Positions 54,226 to 64,000 of a stretch of 64,000 nucleotides of DNA are shown here, in pieces. Location: NCBI GenBank assembly GCA_916048055.1, contig CAJZHL010000017.1:62001-126000 (forward strand), read 5' to 3'. A model generated the notes under the pieces. It ran no database searches. It was not told the DNA's origin and worked only from the letters and a program-made list of their open reading frames with translations. How positions within the stretch are numbered: the stretch's first letter is position 1; every line of letters begins with the position of its first letter. Source of the stretch: Pedinophyceae sp. YPF-701 (Eukaryota > Chlorophyta > Pedinophyceae). The position numbers and the translations under genes are program-made.

Positions 54226-57200
54226 TCACCGCGTGGCCGGGAAGACGATGTCGGCCATCAGGCTGTTGCTGGACGTGGCCGACTGCGACAGGAGGCCGCC
54301 CGCGAGCGCCTGCATCTCCCGCAGGAATGCGCCCGACGGCAGCGGCAGGTTCTCGCACTCCCCGTTGTGCAGCGCCGAGCGCAGCGGCGGCGCCCACACC
54401 CCCTCGTCGCTGCCGAGCACGTGCGTCGCCGACGCGATCGCCGCCGCGGCGCCCGCGTCGTGCGCGAGGTCGTTGACGTCCTTGGACGCCCACGAGAGGA
54501 AGTCAGCCGCCGGCGCCCGCTCCCCGACGTCGTCCCCCGTCCCGGTGGTCCGCGACGACGCAGCCGTCGACGCAAACTCGCTGACGCGGAACTCCGGCGC
54601 CGCGGGGTTCAGAATGCGCGCCGCCATCCCCGACAGCGGGTGCGAGAGCTCCCAGTGGCCCTCGGGGCCCATGGCGTGCCGGTGCCGCTGCTGGTTCGCG
54701 GTGGCAACGGCCGCTTGCTCTGCGGCCTCGTTCGGGGCGCTCGCGTCGACGTACTGCGCCCAGCGCCGCTGGCCGCCGTCCTCAGACACGTCGTCGCGCA
54801 GCGCCGGGCGCACGCGCAGGCACGCCAGCGCCTCGCCCGCGGACGCGTCCTCTACCAGCAGCAGGCGCAGGAAGTCCACTCGCGCGTCGGCGGAGAGCGC
54901 GTCCCAGGCCCAGTACGGCAGCGAGACGACACCGTAGCCGTAGTGCTCGAGCGTGCGGCGCCGCGCGATCGCCTTCCCGAGCGGGCGCGGGACCTCTTCG
55001 CCCTTGAGCACGTTGACGCAAAACATCCTGGCGTTGTCGAGGAGGAGCACCTTCTTCAGGGACCCGTCGGGGCCCACCAGCGCAGCATCGCCGCGGAGGG
55101 AGCCGTCCGCGGCGCGCCACCGCGGCTCGAACGCCACGCCGAGCGCGCTGAGCGCCCCGAACACGTCCATGTGGAAGCAGTCCGCGGATTGCAGCGCGGG
55201 CTCGCCGGAGGAGATCCAGCCGGCGTGCGCGGCGGAGACCGACGCGTCGGAGAGCTGCTCGAGGCCGCCGTGGTCGTCGTCGCTGCTGTGCGTCAGCAGC
55301 GCGGCCTCGTACAGGAGCGCGGCGTCCGAGGCGCCGCAGCGCGGAACGGCGTCGTCGACCGCGCCGACGAACCGCGCCCAGAGCGGCGCATCGAGCGCGC
55401 CCATGACGCCGAGGCCCCAGAGGAGCGTGGACAGGCTGTGCGGGCCGCAGCCGGCCGCGGCTTCGCCGGCGCCGCCGCCCGAGAGAAAGGCGCGCAGGGC
55501 GCCGACGAGCACGCCCGGGGCCTCGCCGAGCTCGGCGCAGGCCCAGACGAGCGCCGCGAGGTCCGCGGGGCGCAGCTCGTGCAGCCGGCAGCTCACGTCG
55601 GAGATCAGCGCGGACAGCGCGCGGGGCCCCGGGTGGTGGCGCAGCGTCGCGAACGCCCAGAGGATGTTCGCGGCGTGCTGCGGGCGGCGCGCGCTCGCGA
55701 GGGCCGACGTCTGGTCCGCGCCGAAGCGCGTGCGGCACACCGCGGCGACGGCGTCCAGGATGCGCGCGTCGCGGATGCCCAGCTTGGACAGAGCCCAGAC
55801 GAGGTTGGACAGCTCCTGGGGCTTGAACCTGCAGCCACGGAGACACGACAGCGAAGCTGTTGGTGCTGGCCGCGGAAGGGCGTGCTGCCCGGGAAGGGGC
55901 TGTGCTCCTCCTTCTCGGGCACGCCCCGGAGGCGCCGTCGACAGGCACCGCGGTCTTGAAGACTGATGGTGCAGCCATTCACGCGTGGTGGACGGGAAAC
56001 ACGCGTGAGCGTGATTGGGTGGTGCATGGTTGGCGCTGGAGGCGCACCCGGACATGCAGAACACGCTCTGCTCGGACAGGCCGTCGAGGAACTCGCGCGG
56101 CGGGAGGAAGTCCATCGTCGCGCACGCGTAGAGCGAGATGCTGAGATGCTGCGGCGCGAAGTCGGGCAGGACCTCCGCGGCCGCCGCCGTGAAGTCCCGC
56201 AGGAAGCCCGCGGGCGGCGCGTGCTGCAGCGCCGACAGCGCCCACAGCATATTCGCGACCGCCTGCGGGCAGAACCGGCTCTGCGGCCGGCTCCACGCCT
56301 CGGCCACCACAGCCTCCCACAGCCGCTGCCCCGGGTCCGTCTGCCCCGATGCCGCCCCGCCGGGCCCCGTGCCCAGGTGCGCGACGAGCTCGTCCGCGAT
56401 CGTCTGGAACGCAGCGTCCATCGTCGTCGGGCCCAGCGTCCGCCGGAGCGTCGCGTTCGCCCACATCAGGTTGGAGATGCCCTGCGCGTCCATGTCGCGT
56501 AGCAGCTGCGCGGCCATCGCGTTCAGGCGCGCGGCGTGCGCGGCCGCGCGGGCGCCCATGCTGCGCCCGGACGCGTCCGTCAGCCCCGCGCTCGCGCCGC
56601 CCCCCGTCGCGCTGCCGGCCTCGTGCGCGGCCCGCGCCAGGCGGTGCAACGCCGTGGAGACGTTCACGGCGTTCAGGCGGACCCGCGGGAGCGCGCCGTT
56701 CTGCGGGAGCATCTCGTCGAGCAGCGCCAGGACCTGCGAGGACGCGCGCGGCGCGCGGCGTGTTCGGCGGCTGCGAAGCGACACGCGGCGCGGGTTGCTG
56801 CGCGCACTGCACGCGGGACACGACCGGCGCCGCCGGGGGCGCGCGGTGGGCGCGCGGCACGTTCGGGAGGCACCTGGGCGATGGTCCGCGCGCGCACGAT
56901 GCGCTTGTTGATGCTTTTCGAGGCGGCGATGTCGGCCTGCCGCGCCTGCGCTGCCAGCGGGTCGCGGCTACGTTCCAGGGCGCGCGACAGCGACGCGCCG
57001 GAGCCGGCCGCGGCGACGGGGTGCTTCCGGCGACCCTGCGCCTCCGCGTCCGGAGTCCCTGACCACGGGCGCAGCCTGCGGGGCAGGAGGGGCCGCGCCG
57101 AACGCTTTGTAGGAAGCAAGTCATGTGTGGTAGGAAGCAAGTCATGTGTGTGCTTGATATGCGTCTGGGTGGCGTAGGTCGTGCGCCGGGAGGAGGGCGT

Positions 57201-57690
57201 GACCGGGGCGTCGAGGGACGCGCGGGGGCAGGCAACGCATGGAAGAGTCATGCGGTGCGCGCGCCGCGGCCGGGGTCGGCCCAGCGACGTGGCGAGGACG
57301 GCTGGTCGAGGAGCGGCAGGCAAGCAGTTGCAGGCGGTTGCAACGACTCGCGTTGCAGGCGGGGCGCGGCGGCTGGCGGTCTCCGTTTCAGGCCTGGCGT
57401 TGCGCGGGGAGTGCGGGCGGGCGCGGGCGGCCGCGCACGGGCGGTCTGCGCGGCGCTGCGGGTCGGTGTGCGACGGCGGTTTGGCCCACTCACCCTTTCG
57501 TGATCTGTCCGGTGGTGTGGGGCGGTTGTCGGGACCACCAGAGGCTGGTCTGGAGGAGGGGGAGATCGTGCGCGGTGCGCGCCGTCGACCCGGTCGCTGT
57601 GTCGACGACGGTGAGGGCGCTGCCTAGCTGTTGCGTCCAGGCGTTCACCAGCGGCTTGGCCTTGGGGCCGAGCCGGCGGGCCGCCGACAT
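54226..57690 (-). CDS. OPR/RAP-domain organelle RNA-binding protein
   Basis: Exons 57690-57494, 57075-56874, 56733-56048 and 55828-54226 encode 895 aa. SINKRIVRARTIAQVLALLD and RLNAVNVSTALHRLA are the usual N-terminal lead-in of octotricopeptide (OPR) proteins. Helical repeats follow with the family's W-A-(L/F) pattern: ISNLMWANATLRR, ANMLWALSALQH, QELSNLVWALSKLGI, AANILWAFATLRHH and ADLAALVWACAELG. Near residues 620-690 is a RAP domain (KKVLLLDNARMF, RRRTLEHYGYGVVSLPYWAW). OPR proteins bind specific chloroplast or mitochondrial transcripts and control their stability or translation; RAP domains may have endonuclease-like folds. The last about 190 residues are unique and disordered. Exon 1 (MSAARRLGPKAKPLVNAWTQ) is inferred from its GTGAGT donor and matching phase; a start at the ATG at 57251 inside what I call intron 1 is the alternative. 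Confidence 0.82.
57109..57150 (-). repeat. 21-bp tandem duplication in OPR intron 1
   Basis: Two perfect adjacent copies of a 21-bp unit beginning GTAGGAAGCAAGTCATGTGT on the plus strand. It lies in intron 1 in my model. Confidence 0.9.
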
Positions 57691-58918
57691 GCTTGCGGGG
57701 ATGCTGGTTAGGGAGTGTGCGTCGAGGCGGGGAGGGTGTCGGAGGAAATGCCGGCGAGGCGAGCGTGGTGGTGGGCTGCGAGCGGAGAGTCAGAAAATCG
57801 GGTCGCGCGGAGCCCCTAGGCGCGGAATCGGCCCGTGGGCCGGACGTGCGTGGATTCCCTTGGACTGGGTCTACGGAATCGCGCGAGGTGAGGACCAAAA
57901 CATCCCGGCGGGCGGGATCCCAGGACTGCTGCTGCTTGCCAGTGGCAACAGCGCGGGCACGGCGCGGCGCGGACGCTCGTCAAGGGCGTGTTCAGGATTC
58001 CTCGATTCGAGAATGCCGTTTCGTTTAAATCTGCGAGCAATGTGCCGCACGGCAACCTCGCGCGGCAACTTGACGCCCCTGGCGCGTGAGCGGTGATACG
58101 TGTCTCCTCTCGTTATACACGCGCTCGCCGCAGCGCCCGCATCGCATGTTCCCGCCCGCGCGACCCGCCCGCCGCCCCTCCCACCCCCACGCCATCCTCC
58201 TCCCGCCGCCACCTGCCCACCGGCCGTCGGACGCCCCGGCGCCCGTCCCCATAGCACTCCGCGCCGCGCCATGTGCGCACCATGGCCGGCGCCGTTTCAG
58301 GTTGCGCGTTCGGGGCGACGCCGGCGCGCGCGCGATCGCGCGGCCCCGCAGCCTCGCGCGCGCGGGGCTCCGCGGCCCCGGCACGGCGCCAATACGGAAG
58401 ACGACGAGCGCGGGTGCGTGCGTGCTGGGCCGCGTGAGGCCCGGGAGGGCGGCGGCGGGCGCAGGGCGCAGGCGGCACACGGCCGTCGGTGGCGGTCGGG
58501 CCGGGGGCTGGGCGCGTGCGCCGCGGTGGGCGGGCCCGCGCCGCGGGTCAAACTGCCAACAACAGTACTCCCGCCCCTGCGGTTGGGGCGCCGCCCGGGC
58601 GCGAGGGGGCGCTTGGGGCGCCGCGGGCGCGCGGGACGGGCAGACGGTCGGACAGGCGGACTCTCGTTCGGTTGATACGCGCGCATTGTGCGTGTTCGGC
58701 GCGCTGGGCGGCCTGGAGGTGCTCCCCCTGGTCCGGGGCGTAGGCCTGCGGCCGTGGTCCCGCGGGGCGTGGTTTTGCGCCGGGGCGCGCGGTGAGATCT
58801 CGGGGCGCTGCTGGCCCGCGGTTCCGGGCGGAAGGGCGCGTTCGCGAGCGGTGCGGTAGGGGTGGTCCGGGTGGTGTGAATTCGGGGCCCGGGCGGCGGT
58901 ATACGGGGGACAAGGGCG
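57691..58918. other. Long GC-rich divergent region, OPR/RAP gene / Trx-MOCOS gene
   Basis: 1228 bp, extremely GC-rich from about 58100 to 58700. Long open frames exist in several frames but show no domain, and all look like GC-driven shadows. It probably holds both promoters. Confidence 0.4.
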
Positions 58919-61900
58919 ATGCTGGCGGGCGTGTCGGGTCAGAGAAAAGGCGTGGGGCGTGCCGGACTGCACTTGCTACAGCTGTGCGCGGCTCTAGCCA
59001 TAGGCGCGGGTCTCCTCGGGCTTCTCGGCGTCCACGAGGTGCAGGTCGGAGGAATGAAGGTCTCGATACCGACCTCCTCGGTCAAATGGATTGCAGGGCG
59101 CGCGCGGCCGAGCGCGCGGCCCGCCTCGGCGGCTCCTCCGCACGCTGCGCGACTCGGAGGTTGCAGGTTGGCGCCCCCCGCTGCGTTTCCGCGCTCGAGA
59201 CACAAAAAGCGACGAACGGTGCCGGCTCCGCCACCCCTCATTCCGCATTACGCGCCGCGTCGCGCACGAACCCCAATTACGCCTGTGCCGCGCGGAGCCG
59301 AGATACCCTGGGCTCGACCATCGCTGCCGTCGCCCGCTCGCCGGCTCCGCGCACCCGCGCCGTCCGCACCGCCGCGAGCCGCTCGCGCCGCAGCGGTCGC
59401 ATCGCCACGCGGCAGCGCGGCCCCTCCCCGCGTCGCGGCCCGCGGTCTCCGCTCTCCAACTGCAAGTCCTCTCTGCCCTCTCACTTCCTCCGCGTGCCGC
59501 GGCGCCGCACCGTGCCTCGCAGCGAGGAGATGTGCTCGCTCGACGGGCCCGAGCCTGGACTCATGGTGGAGAGCGTGTTTGGAGGGAGCCGCCTCGGGGC
59601 GGTGCCGCACGCGCGTAGCCCGGTCGCTGCGGGTGCAGCGCCCGCGCGGACCGCGACTGGAGTCGCCGCGGACGACAGGTGAGCGCCCGCGTCACACCAA
59701 CTCCAAGGACATCGCGCGATCGCGCCGCGCGTGCCCGCGTCTCCGCCGGGCGCGCCGGAATCCCGTGAGGTCCACACACACGAGCTAGGTGCTGCGTCCG
59801 GCGCGCTCGCGCGCCGCGCGCGTCCCGGCGCGGCCCGTCCGGCCGGAGCAGCGGTTCCTGACGCCGCCCCGCCGCCCGGCCGCGCCGTTCGCAGGTGGTG
59901 GGACAAGGACAAGGAGCTGTGGACGGACGTGCACACGGCGGACGACTACTGGCGCGAGATCAACAACTCGGACAAGGACCTGGTGATCGTGGACTGGTAC
60001 GCGACGTGGTGCCAGTCCTGCCGCATGCTCTACCCGCGGCTGTGCTCGTTCGCGCGCGACAAGGACCTGCGCAAGCGCTTCAAGTTCATCAAGGCCAACG
60101 TCGACGAGCTGAAGCCGCTCGCCAAGGAGCAGGAGGTCCTCGCGATGCCCTTCCTCATCGTGTATCGCAAGGGCGACCGCGAGCCGCTCGTCGGGTGGCA
60201 CCTCCCGCCCTCGAAGATGAAGCACCTCCGCAAGAATGTGGAGCTCATCGCGGAGAAGCCGGAGTCGGCCTTCGCGGTCGACCCGAACGGGTTCGTGATC
60301 AGCACGGGCCCGCGGCTGTCGGCGCCGGACCGCCAGCGCGTCAAGGACGAGAAGAAGAAGGAGGTCGAGGACATGGCGCGCAACCGGGGGGGGCTGTTCG
60401 ACCACCTCATGAAGATCGGGGCCGTGGGCGAGCGCAAGGAGCGGCGGGACAAGGCCGTCGCGGACGCGGGCGCGCGCCGGGAGGCGGCCGCGGAGCCCGC
60501 GGCCGTCGCGCCCGCGCCCGCGCCGGCGGGGCCGTCCAAGGCCAAGAGGGACTTCCTGGAAAAGTGCGCGCCCCGCCAGGGATCCGCGACTGACTGTTCC
60601 GTGTGTGCCGCGCGCCCGCGGGGCGTCCGCGGCGAACGCACACGCTCGTCGCGCAGTGCGTCCCAACGCTGGCGTGTTCCGCCGCGCCGCGCGCAGGTAC
60701 GGGCACATGTACGGGTACGGCGGGCAGATCGACGCCCTGTACGAGTCGGAGGTGGGCGCGCGGCTGAACGGCGGGCACTACCTGGACTACACGGGGTCGT
60801 CGGTGTACACCTCGTCGCAGCTCGACTCGGTGTTCCACGAGCTCAAGGCGTCGGTGTTCGGGAACCCGCACTCCGCGAACCCCTCCTCGGCGCTGTCGTC
60901 GCGCCTGATCGAGGAGGCGCGCGACCGCGTGCTGAAGCACTTCAACGCCAGCCCGGTGGACTACCACGTGGTGTTCACGAAGAGCGCGACGGGCGCGCTG
61001 AAGACGGTCGGCGAGGCGTTCCCCTGGACGGACAAGAGCGAGTACGTCTACCTGCGCGAGAACCACAACAGCGTCCTCGGGGTGCGCGAGTTCGCGCTCC
61101 AGAAGCAAGGGACCTTCCGCGCCCTGACGTACGACGAGGTCGAGGAGTGGCTGTGCGACACCGCCGCGACGCAGCCCTTCGACGGCTCCCCCACGCGCGA
61201 GCCGACGTACAACCTCTTCGCGTTCCCCGCCGAGGACAACTTCGCGGGCATCAAGTACCCCCTCCGCTGGATCGAGGCCGTGCGCGCGAAGAGCACCGCG
61301 GGCAACCGCTGGAAGGTCATGCTCGACGCCGCGGCGTTCGCGCCGACCAACCCGCTCGACCTCAGCGCGGCGCCCGCGGACTTCGTGTCGGTGTCGTTCT
61401 ACAAGATGTTTGGCTACCCGACGGGGCTGGGCGCGCTGCTGATCCGCGCGGAGAACGTCGACCTGCTCCAGGAGGTGTACTGGGCGGGCGGGACGGTCGC
61501 GGTGGCCACGGCGGGCGGCAACTTCCACTCCCTGCGGTGCAACCCGAGCGAGCGGTTTGAGGAGGGCACGGTGGCGTTCCTGGACATCGTGTCGCTCCGG
61601 CACGGGTTCGACGCGATGGAGAAGCTCGGGGGCATCAACCGGATCCAGGGCCACGTGACGTGCCTCGCGGAGTGGCTGCACGGCGCGATGCGGGGCCTGA
61701 AGCACCGCAACGGAGCGCCGCTGGTGCGCATGTTCGGCCGGCACGGCGACGCGGACGCGCGCGACACGCAGGGCGCGGTGCTGAACTTCGTCGTCCTCGG
61801 GAACGACGGCATGGCGGTGCCGTACAAGCGCGTGGAGGACCTCGCGGCGCAGCAGGGCTTCCACGTGCGCACCGGGTGCGAGTGCAACCCGGGCGCGTGC

Positions 61901-62212
61901 TACGCGTGCCTGGGGCTGTCGGACGACGAGGTGGAGCAGCTGGCGGGCGAGAAGGAGGGCTGCAACGACGACTACGAGTTCGTGCGCGTGCAGCGGCCGC
62001 GGAGGGACGTCTTGCAGGGCAAGGTGATCCAGGGGCGCCCGCGGTCGCCGGAGCTGGTGATCCAGGCCGCGCCGACGCAGACGAACGGCGAGGGCGGGAT
62101 GCAGTGGGTGGACGTGCCGCTCGGGACCGTGCGCGTGAGCCTGGGCTGGTGGTCGACGTTCGAGGACTGCGAGGCGTTTGTCGGGTTTTTGAAGACGACG
62201 TTCCTCGACTGA
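58919..62212 (+). CDS. MOCOS: Thioredoxin-molybdenum cofactor sulfurase fusion
   Basis: Exons 58919-59097, 59523-59678, 59895-60563 and 60697-62212 encode 839 aa, all phases closing (each join is phase 2). An N-terminal hydrophobic segment (LLQLCAALAIGAGLLGLLGV, about residues 19-38) may anchor or target the protein. Residues about 113-235 form a thioredoxin domain: VIVDWYATWCQSCRMLYPRL with the WCxxC redox pair, FKFIKANVDE and the cis-Pro in AMPFLIVYRKG. After an Ala-rich linker comes the NifS-like half of MoCo sulfurase: YLDYTGSSVYTSSQ, FGNPHSANPSSALSSRL, the PLP lysine in VSFYKMFGYPTGLGALL (about 571) and the persulfide Cys region RTGCECNPGACYACLG (about 729). It ends GTVRVSLGWWSTFEDCEAF. 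The C-terminal MOSC domain of ABA3/MOCOS is absent. The sulfurase makes the sulfido form of MoCo for xanthine dehydrogenase and aldehyde oxidase. The first donor must be GC; exons 3 and 4 are certain. Confidence 0.87.
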
Positions 62213-62826
62213 GGCGGCGCCCGCTCGCGAGGACGAGCGCGGCGTGGAGTAGCGCGTCCGTGCCTGGCGGGACGGCCGGCAGCGGCGCGAGCTCGTGCTC
62301 TCTGTACAATTTTCCCTCCGCGACTATGCACCGGTGTTTGTAATTCGCTCACTTGAGACCGGTGTGAGACAACCGCATGAGTGCGTAGGTTGTCACAGAC
62401 CGCGTCCTCTGGTGCCGCCGCTTCGTCCCAGGTCGCAGCTGGGCGGGGTGTTCTTTGATGCCCCCCATGGCGGGCTCCACCACGAACACGGGCGTCGTGA
62501 CGTGCCTGACGTAGCACGGTCAAATTGAACGACATCGTGCGCCGACGCGAAGCCTCACCGCGCCGCGCCAAGCCTCAGGCCTGCTTTGCGACCCCCCGCG
62601 CCGATAATACCAGTAGGGTCATGTTCTTATTTTTGTCACTGTTCATCCCGCGGCGTGTCCCTCAGGTTGTCTGCTTCCGCCCGAATGCCCTCGGGGTCCT
62701 CCGCGCCGTGCGCCGTCTCGAGATGATCCTGGTCGGCGCCACCTGCAGCCCGAAAGCGCGCCTCTTGGTCAATCGATCACGGCAAGCAAACAGCCAAGTG
62801 CACGCCTTGGTTGCGCACTGCCGGCA
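62213..62826. other. Convergent 3' region, Trx-MOCOS / disordered protein
   Basis: 614 bp between stop codons. A TGTAA at 62339-62343 fits the poly(A) signal of the plus-strand gene. Nothing else recognised. Confidence 0.45.
62339..62343 (+). terminator. Putative UGUAA poly(A) signal of Trx-MOCOS
   Basis: TGTAA 127 nt past the stop codon in an AT-richer patch. Confidence 0.4.
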
Positions 62827-64000
62827 TCACGGCCGCCGCCCTCGCGCATCGTGCTCACCTACGATGCTCTTGGACATCCGCGAGGGCGACCTCTCGTTCC
62901 CATCGTCCTCCCGCACCGCCAGCGACTCCGGCAACAGGTGCGTCAGGTCCAGTTGAGACGTCTTCTGCTCCGTCTTCGAACCCGCCAACCCGCCGCTGTC
63001 CGGCTGCGACCCCGCCTTGCTCTCCCTCCCCAGCGACGTCAGCGACGCCGCGCTCTGCCCCGCGCTGCGGAGCTGCTGAGTCAGCGGCGACGGTCCCGCC
63101 ACCTGCGTGCCCAGCCCCGTTCCGACCGGCGGGCGCGGCGACGACGCGAACCCGTGCGTCGGACCCCTCGGCGGCAGCGGCGCGCCGCTCGCGTGCGCCC
63201 GCGCGGGGCTCACCAGCACGTTGCTCTCCGCCCCGCCCGTGGGTCCAGTCACCATCGGCGGCTGACTCGGCATCGCCTGCGCGGGCGGAGACCCCCCGTA
63301 GATCGCCTGGCTCTCGCTCGTCAACGCCCCCACGCGGTCAGCCGACCCCGAAATCGGAATCCCGCCGGCCTGCTCCGCGCCGGCCGCGCCGCCGGCGACC
63401 GCATCGAGCGCGCTCAGCACCGGACAGCTGGCGGCCATCGCCGGCGGCGGCATGCCGGCGGACTGCGGCACCGCGGGCCCGGAGGCCCCGGCCGACACCT
63501 GGGACCCCTCGATCCCCGTCATCTGGCTCATGCGCGAGTTGCGCGGCGGCAGCTGTGCGCCCTGCACTTCGTAGCTCTCCTCCCTCCCCGCAGCGGCGAG
63601 CTCGTGCTGCGACGCGACCTCCGAGGCCCCCGCCTGCGCCCCGCCCGCGGACCCGAGGGAGAGCGACTGCCCGCGGTTGCGCGAGTTCGACCGCGAGCCC
63701 GCGGGCCAGCGCTGCTCCGCGGAGACACCCCCCTCCTGGTAGAACGAGTTGCCGGCGCTGTTGTGCGACGGAGAGCGCGCGGTGCCGGCGACGACGGTCG
63801 GCACGAGCTGCGGCTCGCCGTCCGCGCCGTCGTCGCCCGTGAACGACCGCCCGAGCGTCCCGAGCGCCTGTGTCAACTTGTTGATGGCTTGCACGGGCGC
63901 CGAGGGCTCCAGGTCCGCGCGGCCGGACTCGGCGCCCGGCGCGACGCTCGTGTAGTGCAGCGGCGTGTGCACGGGCTCCGGCGTCGCGGACGTCACGTCG
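62827..64000 (-). CDS. C-terminal part of a Ser/Pro/Ala-rich disordered protein (partial)
   Basis: A minus-strand frame is open from the window end (64000) to a stop at 62827, about 390 codons. The composition is low in hydrophobics and rich in Ser, Pro, Ala, Gly and Gln, so it is predicted to be disordered. Slightly ordered pieces are VQAINKLTQALGTLGRSFTG near the window edge and SQLDLTHLLPESLAVREDDG followed by RSPSRMSKSIVG at the end. No domain is recognised; it may be the tail of a kinase, transcription factor or signalling scaffold whose domains lie outside the window. It has no visible intron in this part. High codon GC in one frame and lack of stops over 1.1 kb support coding, though GC-rich DNA alone gives long open frames. 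Confidence 0.55.
   Translation of the reverse strand, partial: DVTSATPEPVHTPLHYTSVAPGAESGRADLEPSAPVQAINKLTQALGTLGRSFTGDDGADGEPQLVPTVVAGTARSPSHNSAGNSFYQEGGVSAEQRWPAGSRSNSRNRGQSLSLGSAGGAQAGASEVASQHELAAAGREESYEVQGAQLPPRNSRMSQMTGIEGSQVSAGASGPAVPQSAGMPPPAMAASCPVLSALDAVAGGAAGAEQAGGIPISGSADRVGALTSESQAIYGGSPPAQAMPSQPPMVTGPTGGAESNVLVSPARAHASGAPLPPRGPTHGFASSPRPPVGTGLGTQVAGPSPLTQQLRSAGQSAASLTSLGRESKAGSQPDSGGLAGSKTEQKTSQLDLTHLLPESLAVREDDGNERSPSRMSKSIVGEHDARGRRP

Noticed and set aside
57249-57251. OPR/RAP start at the ATG at 57251
   Set aside because: It would place a 21-bp tandem duplication in the protein; an upstream exon with GTGAGT donor and an acceptor at 57076 gives a cleaner join. Kept as an alternative.
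58086-58859. Several overlapping long open frames in the GC-rich region
   Set aside because: All frames are open at once, typical of extreme GC; none has hydrophobic core or domain pattern.
1-64000. CRISPR arrays, rRNA genes or bacterial operons
   Set aside because: None seen; intron structure and gene content are eukaryotic nuclear.

Overview
The window reads as nuclear DNA of a GC-rich, intron-containing eukaryote, most likely a unicellular green alga (inference). Genes are split by short spliceosomal introns with GY..AG ends, mostly about 100-270 nt. Coding GC is very high. Protein types fit Viridiplantae: a plant-type ThiM end, an At3g02290-type RING-H2 protein, an OPR/RAP organelle RNA-binding protein, GTG/GPHR, and an ABA3/MOCOS-type sulfurase. 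UGUAA, the chlorophyte poly(A) signal, lies downstream of several genes. I joined exons by splice consensus, reading phase and family similarity; about 58 introns were modelled over 26 complete genes, plus one partial gene at each window edge.

Layout. 0-9 kb: 3' end of hydroxyethylthiazole kinase (+), a five-exon RING-H2 gene (-), GPN2 GTPase (+), and GMP synthase (+) with two of its introns carrying the same 336-bp repeat. 9-20 kb: MORN-repeat protein (-), RRM-like protein (+), RAD51 (-), membrane-anchored M14 carboxypeptidase (-), NAT16-like acetyltransferase (+), small secreted Cys-rich protein (-). 20-31 kb: vasohibin-type tubulin carboxypeptidase (-), VPS33 (+), GPHR/GTG (-), an unknown multi-pass membrane protein (+), an unknown 191-aa protein (+). 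31-44 kb: ABCG half-transporter (+), decayed ankyrin remnant, a 1433-aa PAS/ankyrin protein (-), a coiled-coil protein (-). 44-49 kb: three tandem copies of an unrecognised gene family with duplicated flanks (+). 49-64 kb: POP1 (-), AP-2 sigma (+), OPR/RAP protein (-), a thioredoxin-MoCo sulfurase fusion (+), and the 3' end of a disordered protein (-).

This is a mixed housekeeping neighbourhood rather than one functional cluster. Vesicle trafficking (VPS33, AP2S1, GPHR), microtubule or flagellar biology (vasohibin, MORN, coiled-coil), RNA metabolism (POP1, OPR/RAP, RRM) and sensing (PAS/ankyrin) are represented. At least seven neighbouring pairs are divergent and may share promoters.

Most notable: the thioredoxin-MOCOS fusion without a MOSC domain; the tandem unknown family; the recent intronic repeat pair in GMP synthase; an excess of GC-AG introns together with a GTGCG donor preference; and an algal vasohibin with its catalytic triad.
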